From Niastella soli (GTDB taxonomy: Bacteria > Bacteroidota > Bacteroidia > Chitinophagales > Chitinophagaceae): a stretch of DNA of 64,000 nt. The position numbers and the translations under genes are program-made. Shown piece by piece: positions 18,082-30,000 of the stretch. Position 1 is the stretch's first letter. Each line of letters begins with the position of its first letter. A model generated the notes under the pieces. The model saw nothing but the letters and a program-made list of their open reading frames with translations. It had not been told where the DNA came from and made no database searches. The stretch lies in contig NZ_JAGHKO010000024.1 in NCBI RefSeq assembly GCF_017742245.1, forward strand, positions 124,001-188,000. The letters are read 5' to 3'.

Positions 18082-19152
18082 ATGAAAATAAAATTTATAC
18101 TTCTGCTGGCATTCTGTATTCCGGCGCTGTTACAGGCCCAGGTTACTATTAATGTAGTAATGCCGCCGGCCGGCCTGGTCACCAAAGATCAGTTATGGAA
18201 TCTCGTGCTTACTAACAACAGCAATACCGGCTCGCAGGTAACCATTCTGATGAACCTGAAAGACGCGGTAACCGGGCAACTGGTCCTGTCTGCAGGAACA
18301 AGAGGTATCCTGCTGAACAAAGGAGTAAAGGTGCTGACTATACAGGACATTCAACCTGTTCAGTATACCACTGGTACCGGCAATGTTACCGCCACCTTTT
18401 TACCACTCGGCTCTTACATAGCCTGTTATACCGTAAGTAACTACGGACATGAAGCATTACAAACACTCGCAACAGAATGTGTACGGTTAAATATCACGCC
18501 ATTGAGCCCGCCCTTGCTGAGCACACCAGTCAACAGATCTACCATCCAAACACCAGCGCCACAATTAACGTGGATCCCGCCGGCACCTATGGATATGTTC
18601 GATAACCTTACCTATGAACTGAGCGTGGCTGAAATAATGGAGGGACAATCTCCGGCAGAAGCCATCCGCTATAATACGCCTGTTTATTCAACTGCGCATT
18701 TGAAGGCACCCTATGAAATGTATCCGACCACTTATTCTACCTTGGAATCAGGGAAGACCTATGCCTGGCAGGTAACAGCAAAAAATAACGAGAACTATGC
18801 CTCGGCCACCGAAGTATGGACGTTTACGATTGCAGGCGATTCAACCAAAAAAGAAGAGAATCAGGCCAGCTTTCTTTTACTAAATGGCGATGGTAACGGC
18901 GGGGGCGCTCATCTTGTTACGGACAAGGAACTGCGTGTGAAATATCACTGCTTCGACAACACCCATGAAACGCTGGTCCGGTTCCTGGACAGCGATAGAA
19001 AAATAATACAGGAGGTAAAGCAAAAGATCCTTTACGGTGATAACTACCTGCGGTTTAAGCTGGGAGGCAGGTATCATTCCGGCAAACAGTATTTTATTGA
19101 GATCACCGACAATCAGCATCATCAGTATTCCACTTCATTCAGCATAAAATAG
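18082..19152 (+). CDS. Secreted fibronectin-like protein of the RHS cluster
   Basis: This 356-residue protein starts one base after the stop of the outer-membrane gene, so the two are probably coupled. A signal peptide ends at LLQAQ. Residues about 20-145 form a beta domain (VTINVVMPPAGLVTKDQLW). Residues about 150-250 look like a fibronectin type III module (PQLTWIPPAP, SGKTYAWQVTAKNNENYAS, VWTFTI). The C-terminal 90 residues form another beta domain. A surface or periplasmic accessory role is inferred from context; no enzymatic motif is visible. Confidence 0.7.
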   Translation: MKIKFILLLAFCIPALLQAQVTINVVMPPAGLVTKDQLWNLVLTNNSNTGSQVTILMNLKDAVTGQLVLSAGTRGILLNKGVKVLTIQDIQPVQYTTGTGNVTATFLPLGSYIACYTVSNYGHEALQTLATECVRLNITPLSPPLLSTPVNRSTIQTPAPQLTWIPPAPMDMFDNLTYELSVAEIMEGQSPAEAIRYNTPVYSTAHLKAPYEMYPTTYSTLESGKTYAWQVTAKNNENYASATEVWTFTIAGDSTKKEENQASFLLLNGDGNGGGAHLVTDKELRVKYHCFDNTHETLVRFLDSDRKIIQEVKQKILYGDNYLRFKLGGRYHSGKQYFIEITDNQHHQYSTSFSIK

Positions 19153-19179
19153 TCTAAACAGTCGCATAATAACTTTATC

Positions 19180-22100
19180 ATGATCCAGTTACTCGCTACA
19201 AAATATACAAAGCATATAGCCGCTGTTTTGTTTATTATTTTCTTTCGAAGTATCCTGCCCGCCTATGGAAGCATCAATAGGCACCCTTCCAGCACGATCA
19301 ATTATCAACCGTTTTACAGTACAAAACGGCCACGTGTTGATAACGGAATATCCGGCGGCGTTTCCACAGCAGTAAAAAATAGTACTCCGCTCAAGCAGGC
19401 AGCTATCGCTGAAAACAAAGCCCCTGTCAAAAAACTGCGGACTACTAATATCCCTGCCAAAAAGAATATTGGCGGGCCCAGTCAACCGGAAATGTCCTCC
19501 TTCAAATCGGTAGGCACAGATAACCTGGTTAACCTGTTTACCGGCGACTTTAACTATAATATCCCGTTACTGGATGTAGGCGGTTACCCCGTAAACATTT
19601 TTTATGACGGCGGCATTTCGATGGAACAGGAAGCGAGCTGGGTCGGATTAGGCTGGAATATTAACCCGGGAACCATTTCCCGCAATATGAGAGGCGTGCC
19701 GGATGATTTCAGTGGAGAAGAAAAGCTGATACAAAAGCAGGAGATGAAACCCAACAAAACCTGGGGCGTAACCATTACGCCGGATCTGGAGTTGCTGGGT
19801 ATAAAGGATTTTTTAAACCTTGGGTTCGATGTGTCGCTGGGCGCATTAAATTTCTCTTACAATAACTACCTCGGCCCTGCACTTGACCTGGGAATAAAGG
19901 GCGGCACCAGTATTACCCTGGCTTCAAAGGCCGGTTCTGAAAAAAACACAGGTTCTAATTTAAAATTAGGATTAAGTCTTGGGGTCAATATCAGTTCTAG
20001 GAACGGAGTAACGCTCTCTCCCAACGCTTCTTTAACAGCCAATTCATTCGATCACAATAAGGAATTATCTGCGGGGGTCCGTTTAGGTACCAGCTATAAT
20101 TCAAGAAGCGGTATCAAGCAACTGCAGATAAGTGAGCAGATGTCTTATAACTATACGACCCAAAAGTTAAAGGGGGTAAGTAAAGATTTCAAACTTATTT
20201 ATTCCAAGAATCACTTCGGCGGCAGCATGGGCGGCACCCTCTTTTCGTCTGCTATCAGTTTCACCAAGCCAAGTTATGTACCTTCCATAAGAATGCCGCT
20301 CGAAAACGAATCCTATTCCGGCAACTTTCAAATAGGGGGTGGCATCTTTGGCGTATATGGTTCCCTGCAGGCGGAGGTATATAAACAAACCTCCAAAACC
20401 GCACAGATACAACAAACCAAACCATTAGTGGGTTATTTGTATTATGAGAAAGCAAAGGATAATTCCCAGTCGGTAATGGATTTCACGCGCCTGAATGATA
20501 ATGAAGTTACGCCCAATACACCCATCATTTCAGCGCCGCAATACTCTTATGATGTATTTAGCATCCAGGGTGAAGGAACAGGTGGCAGCATCAGAGCCTA
20601 TCGCAACGACATGGGATATGTAAGGGATAATTATACCAGATCGAAAGACAAGAGTTTAAGTGTGGGCGCCGACATCGGTATTCCCGGTCACTATGGCGCC
20701 AACTTCAATACCATAAAAACACCGTCCACCATCAGTGAATGGCAGAGTGGCAACGGACTTCGTTCCACCATTGGATTTAGGGGTGCAGACAAGGCATTTG
20801 AAAATGTTTATTTCAGGAACCCGGGTGAAACAAGCGTATTGATCCCGGATCAGTATAATAAGATCGGGGGTCTTGACATGGTACGATTTCAACTGGGTGG
20901 AAGTAATTCAGCCCCGGGTATTAATCCGGTACTGGAACATTTTTCAAAATTAAATCAGGCTATCGGCACTACCAGCGTCGCGCTGCCCGATATTACCGAG
21001 CGCAGGAAAAGATCCCAGGTAACAAGCTTTTTAACAGCGAAGGAAGCCACAGAGGTCGGATTAGACGGAAAAATAAGAAACTACGCCAGTGGCATTCCGG
21101 GAGCCGGCAATACCCTGCAATCAGACCCTATCGACCGGGTAGATGCAAACCCTGCCGGCTATCGTAAAAAACAGCATATATCTGAGATCACGGTAACTGA
21201 AACCAGCGGCCGAAGATATGTATATGGGATCCCGGTTTATAATACCCTGCAAAAAGATTACACATTTGGCGTTGGTGGTACTGGCGACGCCGATGACCTG
21301 GTTTCCATTAATTCCAGTGAAACTGACCATGCAAGCCCGTTAGAAGGCAAAGATGGCTATTATCAAATAACTGAAACGCCCGGTTACGCCCACTCCTTTC
21401 TGCTTACCGGTTTGTTGTCTTCAGATTATGTTGATGTGAGCGGCAACGGTATTACAGAAGATGACCAGGGAGATGCCGTAAAATTCAACTATTCGATGGT
21501 GGGCACCCATAGCTGGCGCACACCACATACAAAAGACAACAATAAAGCGAATTTCAGCGCGGGTAATATGTCTGAAACAAGAGATGACAAAGGTATCATT
21601 TCCTACGGCGAACGCGAATCCTGGTATCTCCATTCCATAGAATCAAAGACCATGATCGCCCTGTTTACGCTGGATACCCGCGATGATGCCAAGGGCCCAT
21701 CGGATGTATTTGGTGGCGTAAACAGTTCGGATAACAGCGCCAGGCTGTTAAAAAAGATAGACCTGTTTAACAAAGCAGACCTTAAGAAAAATGGCCTCAC
21801 TGGCGCCAAACCGGTTAAAACGGTATGGTTTCATTACAGCTATAGCTTATGTGCAGGCACACCCGATAACAAAAATCAGACTGGCGGAAAACTAACCCTG
21901 GATAGTATCCGGTTTACATTCAATGGAATGAACCGGGATAATAATTCGAATAAATATGTATTCTCTTATACCAGGGATAATAAAGGCAACCCGACCTACA
22001 AGGCTAATTCGTCAGACCGGTGGGGGAACTATAAACCTGCCAGTGCCAATCCCGGCCAGGTAAGAAATTCTTATTTCCCTTATTCAACGCAACCTTCTGC

Positions 22101-25100
22101 TGCTGTTTCAAAAGAAACCATCGATGAAAATGCTGCAGCATGGTCGCTTAAACGCATTCTGCTGCCATCGGGCGGACAAATGGAAATAAACTATGAAAGT
22201 GATGATTATGCTTATGTGCAAAACAAGCGCGCCTGTGCTATGATGGAAATTGAAGGGTTGAGCAGTAAAGCTTCGAATTTCACAAACAAACTGTATGGGT
22301 TCGATCTGTCGGGACAAACAGTAAGCACTGTTGAATATGATCACGTCCTGATAAAAGTGCCAGAAAAATGTACCACTAAACAGGAGGTGTTTAATAAATA
22401 TATTAAGGGGCTGGACCAACTGGCATTCAAGTTGTCGGTGAATATGCCCAAAGGACCGGAGTACATCCATACCTATGCAACAGTAGCCGATTATGGCAGA
22501 GTTGACGATTCCCACATCTGGATCAGGTTAAACCAGGTAAGCGGATTAAGTCCCTTGTCACTGGCGGCGCTTGACTATTTGCGTGAAAAATTGCCCGGAC
22601 AGGCTTTTCCCGGTTATGATGTAAGTGATAACAGTGGCCTCAAAGCCGTTGGCGAAATGCTGGCGGGTATGCTCGATGCCATAAAAAGCGCCTTTAAAGA
22701 TCCCGTGAAATACCTGCGCAGCCAGGGCCGGGTGCAAACGATCAATCCGGCAAACTCTTTTGTCCGGCTGATTGTGCCTGATGGCCACAAATATGGTGGC
22801 GGCCAGCGGGTAAAATCAATTAAGTTAAAAGACAATTGGTCGAGTATGACTGCAGGCAAAGAAGTGTCGTCAGAGTTTGGCCAGGAATATGAATATACTA
22901 CCAGGGAAACGATCAATGGAGTTGAACAAGAGATCAGCAGCGGGGTAGCCTCCTATGAACCATCTATTGGTAATGAAGAGAACCCCTTCCAGAATGTAGT
23001 ACAGGTTACCGATAAATTACCACTTGGACCAGCCAGCTACGGCGCCATTGAAATGCCCATACTGGATGCTTTCTTTCCTGCACCCGTTGTTGGTTATAGC
23101 AAGGTGACGGTACGATCACTGCGTAAAAATATTGACCCTGCAAAGAAATCAAGATCAGGTATAGGCAAACAGGTTACTGAATTTTATACTGCAAAAGACT
23201 TTCCGGTTTACTACAACCACACGGCTCTTGCTGACAAACAAAAACACCAGGCTTCTTTAAACTTGTTTTTCTATAAAGACGCATTTGACAGCCGTGCGGT
23301 TTCTCAGGGCTTTATTGTAGAGACCAACGATATGCATGGTAAAATGAAATCTCAGTCGTCTTATTCGGAAAATGATTCTACTACCCGGCTGAATTATACC
23401 GAAAACTACTACCGCAATACCGGCGGCAAAGGAATGGATGAAAAATTTGATTTTATCTATGCCAGCCAGGGCGGACTGGTACAACCAGGCAATATGGGTA
23501 TCGAGGTGGAATTGATGACTGACACCCGGGAGTTTTCGGTTAAAAGCAACAGTGTTGAAGTACAGGCGCAGGTTGATCTTTTTCCGGTACTGTTCCCGTT
23601 CTGGATCCCCTTTGTATGGCCGGTAGTTGCCAACAGCGAGAACGTATACCGGGCTGTAACCACTACCAAAGTGATCAACTATCATAGCGTGCTCGACAGC
23701 GTGGTGGTCATTGATAAAGGAAGTACGGTAACCACCAAAAACCTGGTATATGACGCCGAAACAGGCGATGCGATCATAACCCGGACCAACAACGAATTTG
23801 ACAAACCGGTTTACAATGTTAAGTACCCTGCCTGGTGGGCTTACAGCGGCATGGGGCCGGCTTATAAGAATATAGGGGCAGAATATTCTTCGTATAGTTT
23901 TGTGGATGGAAAAGTTCAGGGTGATCAGAGTTTTTTTGAAAGCGGCGATGAATTATACGCTAGTGTACCTGGCAATGCAGCCGGCTGTTCCGGAGCGCCC
24001 GTAACCTTTCCTAAATTATGGGTCTTCGATAAAAATAAGACCAATACTTCTCTGACCGTGCCGGCAAAAGACCTGGTGGTGATGGATGCGGATGGTCAAT
24101 TGTTATCAAGATCAGGCGTAACCTTCAAAATTGTAAGAAGCGGCAAACGAAACAACCTGGAAGCTATTGTGGCCGGTATCAATCTGATGTCGAACCCCAT
24201 TAACAGCACTACGCATAAACTGGATATTACAGGCAATGTACTTATCGCCTCGGCTATGGAATTTAAAGAGAAATGGCAGGCCGACAATGAGCTGGTAAAA
24301 AAATACAGCCTGGTGTATAATTCAGGCAACTGTACTTTTTCGGAAGTGGAAGACTGCAACGGCTATTTGCAGAAAAATGTTAACCCTTACCGAAAAGGAT
24401 TGATCGGCAACTTCAGATCATATCGGAATATGGTTTTCTACGGCAGCAGACAGGAGTCAATGCCTGCACCCGGCACCAATATACCGCCTGCCACCAATCT
24501 TCCCCAGAATGGTTTTCTGGCTGACTTCCAGCCATACTGGAACTTCGATGGCTACAATAACCTGGTGCCTAATACAGCAAACACAAAGTGGGTGTGGAAT
24601 AATCTGACTACCCGGTTCAATTACAAGGGAATGGAAACAGAGAGCAAAGACGCTGTGAACATTTATACGGCTGCACAATACGGCTATCATAAAACGCTGC
24701 CAACGGCTATTGTAAAGAACAGCAGGACCAATGAAATGGTGTACGAGGGATTTGAAGATAACTACTATGCGGAAGCACTGAATCCAAATACTACCAACAT
24801 GTGCGCGCAACCGCATTTCAAGCTGGTTGGTTTGGACAATAGCCAGTTAGTAGATGCAGATGCCAATGGGTTTAATGCCCACACCGGGAAATATGTGTTG
24901 GGGGTTAAAAACAACAGTACCGTTGTAAAGCAGATACCGATAGCGCCAGACCCTGCCGAAGATTTTCCATTTACTTATTCAAATACAACACCCAGCACCC
25001 TTATTAACCGGGGTATGAATGCAGTGATCGAATACGAATCTACGGACGGCATGTTCAGTAACGTTTCCGGTTCCTATTATACTTATGGTCAAAATGGCAT

Positions 25101-26115
25101 GTGGCTTGGAATAGAGCCCTCGGGCGGTGTAAACCGCGCGGACCTGATCAAAAACGGGTATAACTATAGATTTATATTAAGTCAGTATATTGAAATAACG
25201 CAGGGGGGGATCTATCACTTCGCTACAACGTCAGTTCGAAAAGATCCGGCACCCAGTTACTACGGAATTGGGGATTTTAATGTAGACGTTTATTCAGTTA
25301 CAACGGGCCAGAATATACCTTATAATTGGGAAGGTGATATACCTGTGCAAACGCCATCCTACTTCTATAAGTGGAAGACCTACAATGTCTGTTTACCGAA
25401 GGGTATTTACAAGATCTCAGGTCTCGCCTATGCCGGTTTTGAATTGTATGAGAACGCCATTTATGGTAACATGTCGGATGATAATTTCTACTTTCAATTT
25501 TTTACTCCTCCGTCTAATCCCAGTGCTGTCAATAATCTTCCACCTGGGGGCGGTACCATGCCTGGTTATACAAGCACCACTACCCAAAATAGCTGTACGT
25601 ATGACCTGCCCATACCAGTTACGGGCAGTATGCTGAACCCAGTATTCACGCTGCCCACCAATAAAAGAATGATCTTCAGCGCCTGGGTGCGGGAGCAATG
25701 TACAAATTGTGCAGCAACAGGATATGTCAATAACCAGGTAATCATAGACGGTAATACGGTTCCCTTAACGCCGAAAGGGCCAATTATTGAAGGGTGGCAA
25801 CGGTATGAAGGGGAATTTACCACCCCGACAGGCGGCTCATCCATGAATTTAAAACTGGTGAACAACAGCGGTAGTATGATCTATTTTGATGATATCCGCA
25901 TTCACCCCTACAATGCGAACATGAAAAGCTATGTCTACGATCCGGTTAATTTAAGGCTCACGGCAGAACTGGATGCTAATAACTACGCTTCTTTTTATGA
26001 TTACGATGCAGAGGGCGGGCTGGTGCGAACCAAAGCCGAAACCCGGGAGGGAGTTAAGACCATCAATGAGACCCGTAGCACCCGGCAAAAAAATATCAAA
26101 ACCATTCAACCGTAG
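19180..26115 (+). CDS. Giant secreted SpvB/RHS-like surface protein (2311 aa)
   Basis: A signal peptide covers residues 1-30. Residues about 116-175 carry LVNLFTGDFNYNIPLL, FYDGGISMEQEASWVGLGWN and INPGTISRNMRGVPDDF, the opening found in Bacteroidota YD/RHS-type and SpvB-like proteins. The middle is a very long beta-rich region without obvious catalytic motifs. Around 2155-2245 there is a carbohydrate-binding-like jelly roll (KLVNNSGSMIYFDDIRI). The end (about 2247-2300) is a single RHS-like repeat, LDANNYASFYDYDAEGGLV. It has no RHS-core hallmark or toxin tip of its own. It probably forms part of an RHS shell or its surface scaffold. Confidence 0.75.
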   Translation: MIQLLATKYTKHIAAVLFIIFFRSILPAYGSINRHPSSTINYQPFYSTKRPRVDNGISGGVSTAVKNSTPLKQAAIAENKAPVKKLRTTNIPAKKNIGGPSQPEMSSFKSVGTDNLVNLFTGDFNYNIPLLDVGGYPVNIFYDGGISMEQEASWVGLGWNINPGTISRNMRGVPDDFSGEEKLIQKQEMKPNKTWGVTITPDLELLGIKDFLNLGFDVSLGALNFSYNNYLGPALDLGIKGGTSITLASKAGSEKNTGSNLKLGLSLGVNISSRNGVTLSPNASLTANSFDHNKELSAGVRLGTSYNSRSGIKQLQISEQMSYNYTTQKLKGVSKDFKLIYSKNHFGGSMGGTLFSSAISFTKPSYVPSIRMPLENESYSGNFQIGGGIFGVYGSLQAEVYKQTSKTAQIQQTKPLVGYLYYEKAKDNSQSVMDFTRLNDNEVTPNTPIISAPQYSYDVFSIQGEGTGGSIRAYRNDMGYVRDNYTRSKDKSLSVGADIGIPGHYGANFNTIKTPSTISEWQSGNGLRSTIGFRGADKAFENVYFRNPGETSVLIPDQYNKIGGLDMVRFQLGGSNSAPGINPVLEHFSKLNQAIGTTSVALPDITERRKRSQVTSFLTAKEATEVGLDGKIRNYASGIPGAGNTLQSDPIDRVDANPAGYRKKQHISEITVTETSGRRYVYGIPVYNTLQKDYTFGVGGTGDADDLVSINSSETDHASPLEGKDGYYQITETPGYAHSFLLTGLLSSDYVDVSGNGITEDDQGDAVKFNYSMVGTHSWRTPHTKDNNKANFSAGNMSETRDDKGIISYGERESWYLHSIESKTMIALFTLDTRDDAKGPSDVFGGVNSSDNSARLLKKIDLFNKADLKKNGLTGAKPVKTVWFHYSYSLCAGTPDNKNQTGGKLTLDSIRFTFNGMNRDNNSNKYVFSYTRDNKGNPTYKANSSDRWGNYKPASANPGQVRNSYFPYSTQPSAAVSKETIDENAAAWSLKRILLPSGGQMEINYESDDYAYVQNKRACAMMEIEGLSSKASNFTNKLYGFDLSGQTVSTVEYDHVLIKVPEKCTTKQEVFNKYIKGLDQLAFKLSVNMPKGPEYIHTYATVADYGRVDDSHIWIRLNQVSGLSPLSLAALDYLREKLPGQAFPGYDVSDNSGLKAVGEMLAGMLDAIKSAFKDPVKYLRSQGRVQTINPANSFVRLIVPDGHKYGGGQRVKSIKLKDNWSSMTAGKEVSSEFGQEYEYTTRETINGVEQEISSGVASYEPSIGNEENPFQNVVQVTDKLPLGPASYGAIEMPILDAFFPAPVVGYSKVTVRSLRKNIDPAKKSRSGIGKQVTEFYTAKDFPVYYNHTALADKQKHQASLNLFFYKDAFDSRAVSQGFIVETNDMHGKMKSQSSYSENDSTTRLNYTENYYRNTGGKGMDEKFDFIYASQGGLVQPGNMGIEVELMTDTREFSVKSNSVEVQAQVDLFPVLFPFWIPFVWPVVANSENVYRAVTTTKVINYHSVLDSVVVIDKGSTVTTKNLVYDAETGDAIITRTNNEFDKPVYNVKYPAWWAYSGMGPAYKNIGAEYSSYSFVDGKVQGDQSFFESGDELYASVPGNAAGCSGAPVTFPKLWVFDKNKTNTSLTVPAKDLVVMDADGQLLSRSGVTFKIVRSGKRNNLEAIVAGINLMSNPINSTTHKLDITGNVLIASAMEFKEKWQADNELVKKYSLVYNSGNCTFSEVEDCNGYLQKNVNPYRKGLIGNFRSYRNMVFYGSRQESMPAPGTNIPPATNLPQNGFLADFQPYWNFDGYNNLVPNTANTKWVWNNLTTRFNYKGMETESKDAVNIYTAAQYGYHKTLPTAIVKNSRTNEMVYEGFEDNYYAEALNPNTTNMCAQPHFKLVGLDNSQLVDADANGFNAHTGKYVLGVKNNSTVVKQIPIAPDPAEDFPFTYSNTTPSTLINRGMNAVIEYESTDGMFSNVSGSYYTYGQNGMWLGIEPSGGVNRADLIKNGYNYRFILSQYIEITQGGIYHFATTSVRKDPAPSYYGIGDFNVDVYSVTTGQNIPYNWEGDIPVQTPSYFYKWKTYNVCLPKGIYKISGLAYAGFELYENAIYGNMSDDNFYFQFFTPPSNPSAVNNLPPGGGTMPGYTSTTTQNSCTYDLPIPVTGSMLNPVFTLPTNKRMIFSAWVREQCTNCAATGYVNNQVIIDGNTVPLTPKGPIIEGWQRYEGEFTTPTGGSSMNLKLVNNSGSMIYFDDIRIHPYNANMKSYVYDPVNLRLTAELDANNYASFYDYDAEGGLVRTKAETREGVKTINETRSTRQKNIKTIQP

Positions 26116-26128
26116 CTGTAAAAACAGA

Positions 26129-26992
26129 ATGAATATGCAAACCAGTAGTAAAAATATTGTGCAGATAGGTTTGATCCTTGGATGTTTGTTTATGACAGGA
26201 ACCATGCAGGCCCAAAAAAAACGCGCCCGTGCTGTAAACGGCAATGATACCTTACAGGTGTTGCGTGAGTTTATACAGATAAGCAACCAATACCAGCAGG
26301 TTCCTTTATACCTGGAGTTAACCCTGACAAACACTACCAATTTTATTACCAGTGAAGGCGATACCGGCATTACCAATGCCGTGTTTTACCTGACTAAAAA
26401 CAGTTCCTATACCCGGTTTGGTGACGCAGAACAGTTGACGAACGACTCCATAGCCCTGCTGGTCAATGATAAAATGCAGCGGATGATCGTATTCTCCAAT
26501 GCCCGACCGGTTATGGCCGGCCTGCGATCGCTGATAGGCGGCCAGGGGAAGGATTCATCTGTACTGGAACTGGCAAAAAAGTTCTCTGCTCAAATATTAC
26601 CCCCACAACAAAACACCCAGGCTATTCGACTGGCTAGCAGGGACCTGCTTTATACAACTACGATCCCAAAGGAAACCATAGAATTACAATATGACATGGC
26701 TGCCAGGGAGCCTGTGCGGGTAGTAACTACAAAAAGGAGCTTGTACCCGGTAGAGGAAGATGTATATAAACAGCTACAGACCCGTGATGATATGGCCGGC
26801 AAATTACTGACAATTGATACCAGCAGATTTTATGTGGTTAAGGAACAACAGGGCAGTTTTGACTATAAAAAGATCACGCATGAGGCGAATATGCATTTCC
26901 CGGCCGTGATCGCCGACCGCATTACCAGGAATGAAGAGGGGGAGTTTATCCCATTAAAGCAATATGAACAGTACGCAATAACAATAAACTAA
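26129..26992 (+). CDS. Secreted protein of unknown function between two giant surface genes
   Basis: This 287-residue protein starts at the ATG at 26129, chosen because it gives a signal peptide ending TMQAQ; the longer frame would overlap the upstream gene. The protein is mixed alpha/beta with LREFIQISNQYQQVPLYLEL near the start and no known motif. It is 13 bp after the 2311-aa gene and 36 bp before the RHS gene, so it is almost certainly cotranscribed. A chaperone or adaptor role for the RHS protein is possible but is only inferred from position. Confidence 0.65.
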   Translation: MNMQTSSKNIVQIGLILGCLFMTGTMQAQKKRARAVNGNDTLQVLREFIQISNQYQQVPLYLELTLTNTTNFITSEGDTGITNAVFYLTKNSSYTRFGDAEQLTNDSIALLVNDKMQRMIVFSNARPVMAGLRSLIGGQGKDSSVLELAKKFSAQILPPQQNTQAIRLASRDLLYTTTIPKETIELQYDMAAREPVRVVTTKRSLYPVEEDVYKQLQTRDDMAGKLLTIDTSRFYVVKEQQGSFDYKKITHEANMHFPAVIADRITRNEEGEFIPLKQYEQYAITIN

Positions 26993-27028
26993 TAAACCGG
27001 TATTCCTAATCAAGCCATACAGACGTTT

Positions 27029-30000
27029 ATGCCAAGCATAATAAAAAAATCAAACAACCATCAATGCCTGACGTACAAATTGCCGGTGTTGTTATTGGGA
27101 ATCATCCTGTTGTTCCTTAATACGACGTCATTTGCCACGGGCGATGATGGTATTGAAACAAGCAATTCTTATGTATTAGCAGGCTCGCCTGGAAAGGTCA
27201 GTAGTGGGACGAACGTGATTCAGTTGGCTCAGTTGGCAGATGGCGCGGTTGCACCGATGAATTATGTGTGGGCCAATGAACAAACAAAGAAGATAAAGAA
27301 TATAATTACATTAAAGGTCTTAGAGGATACATTCGATATTATTCCGGTGGATTTTACCGCATCTGTCGATTTATTGATCGAGTACAGGCTGGCAGGATCG
27401 GGAACCGTAAACACGCTGCCTGTTAAAACCCTTTCAGTTACATATACAAAAGACAAAGGCGTAAAATATGATGCCCGGCAATACCTGAGTTTGGATGATG
27501 CCGAGTATGTGAAAGTGACCGTTATGCATGTGGAGGGCGCCCCCATTGGCAATTTTGATCCCAAAACCCAGCTGGTGCTGGAAAATGAAATGCGGGTCAC
27601 CCGTTATTATGACCTGCAGACCGGCGTGCAGCCAACGCTTACGCTTTCGAGTCCAACGGATGATGAACTGCCTGTTTCCTGGACGATACAGCCTAATGCA
27701 GGCAACACCCATACTCAGCTGGAATGGGCCTGGGTTGAGGATGAAATGGCGGATGCGTACAAAATAAACGGGGTAACAGATTATAACCTGGTTTTTAAAA
27801 ATAATTCAACCCGTATTGATCTGCCGGGCAGCGTATTTGCTTATAAAATACCGGCGTTGTACAGCAGCGGAACCATTTACTGTCGCATCCGGGCTGTGAA
27901 TATAAAGAAGTCAGGCAGCAGGACCGATGGGCCATGGGCACCAGTCCAATTTATAACAGTCAATGGATTCGCAGACAATGCCATGAACTGGCAGGCCAAC
28001 GTTAGCTATGCAGAAGAAGGCAAGCGAAAAGCAGTGGCACAATTTTACGATGGTTCGTTGCGTAATCGACAAACGGTAACAAAAGATAATGTTACCAATA
28101 CGGTTGTTACCGCCGAAACCTTGTACGACGGACAGGGACGGCCTGCCGTGCAGATCTTACCCACGCCAAGCGGTGATGCGGCTATGAAATATTACAGCCA
28201 GCTGAACCTGTTCAACGGACAGTCGCCAGGTGATGATCCTACTAAATTTTTTGATTTGCAGGCCCTGAACAGTACAGGCAGCACAGTTCCTGAAATGAAT
28301 GTAAGTGGAGGGGCCGCCAAATACTACAGCGCGGGCGGTGTGGCTATAAGCAATTCACCCAATACGCCCGATGCGGAAGGGTATCCGTATGTTGTTACTC
28401 GTTATACACCCGATGGAAGCGGCCGTATTATGGCACAAAGTGCACCAGGCGCCGCCTTTCAAATGGGCAAGGGACATGAAACCAAATATTATTATGGCAC
28501 GCCTGCCCAGGAAGAACTCGACGGGTTGTTTGGTACGGAAGCGGGGATCTACACCCATTATTTCAAGAACATGGTGAAAGACCCCAATGGTCAAATGAGT
28601 GTGAGTTATGTGGATATGCAGGGAAGAACGGTTGCCACCGCATTGGCAGGAAGTGAGCCGGCCAATATCGTAGCGCTTAACAAAAGCGATTACCCGGGAC
28701 AAGCCGGTGACAGCATTACCCGCAATCTGCTGAACAGAAATTCAAATATTGCAAAAAACAACAGTATTGAATCGATCAATAGCTTATTAGTCCCGGCTAC
28801 TACCAATTATACATTTGTATACAAACTGGATCCGGAACGGTTACAGTTAAATGCCTGTGGAGGTGCATCCGTTTGCTACGACTGCCAGTATGATCTTGAA
28901 ATTTCGATCACGGATGAATCCGGCGATACGGACCCCATTATAAAAAAGTTTAACAACGTTAAAGCTTCCGTTACCGATAATTGTGCTGATCCTGTTGGCA
29001 GTTTCGCCTTTACCTTTGACACAACGCTGCTGCCAGGGTCGTATTCAATCCGAAAGACATTAACCATCAACGAGGCGTCATTACAGGCGGCCAAAGAGCT
29101 CTACCTGTCAAAAGCAATATGCCCAACGACCGAGCAGGATTTGATTACCACTATTACCAATAGTTTACTCTCTACCTCGGAATGCGCGGTACCGCCTTCA
29201 GCCTATAGCTGCGCCAGCTGCACAAGCCCGTTACCCACCAAACGTCAGCTGATGCTGAATGACATGATCCCCTACAGTGGTCAATATGCACAGGAAACAG
29301 CCAGCAACTCCATGGGTGTTACCTACAATATTTTTACAACGGGTAATTACCGACTTCCCTGGAACCGGACTAAAAATGAAGACCGGTACAGGACCACTGA
29401 GGGGTTAGTGGACGAAATCATTCAACCAGGAAATACGCTGGATAAACTGAACAACACCAGTAAAGATGCTTTTAATGAGGCGTTTCAAAACTCCTGGGCC
29501 GAAGCACTGTTGCCTCACCATCCGGAATACGACAAACTGGTTTTTGCCGAAGATCATCTAGCCAACAGCTATAACTGGATCAGCAACTTTAACGGCGCCA
29601 CCACCTATGCCCAGGCGGCTGCTAATAATTATATCTTTACTTCGGCTGGTAATCTGACTGATAACTTTTATTCAGAGGCCCCTGGATATAAAGCGGCTAT
29701 GGTTGATAAAATATCTAATAATTATTTAAATGGGTTAAGCTTATGGCAAATAGCGTATGGCGATGTTGCCTGTAAAAACCTGGCTGTTGCGTCGGATAAA
29801 GACAATTGTTATACGAGTGCGCCTAAAACGCCTCCCTACAATAATCTGAGCACTGCTGAAAAAGATCGTGTATGGAATGTATTCAAAAATCTGTATGCCA
29901 CGGAACGCGATAACCAGGTAAATGCTTATATAAATAATAGTGTACCGCTTTCAAATGCACAAACGCTGGTTGACCAGGGTTATCTCTTACAATTCCCAAC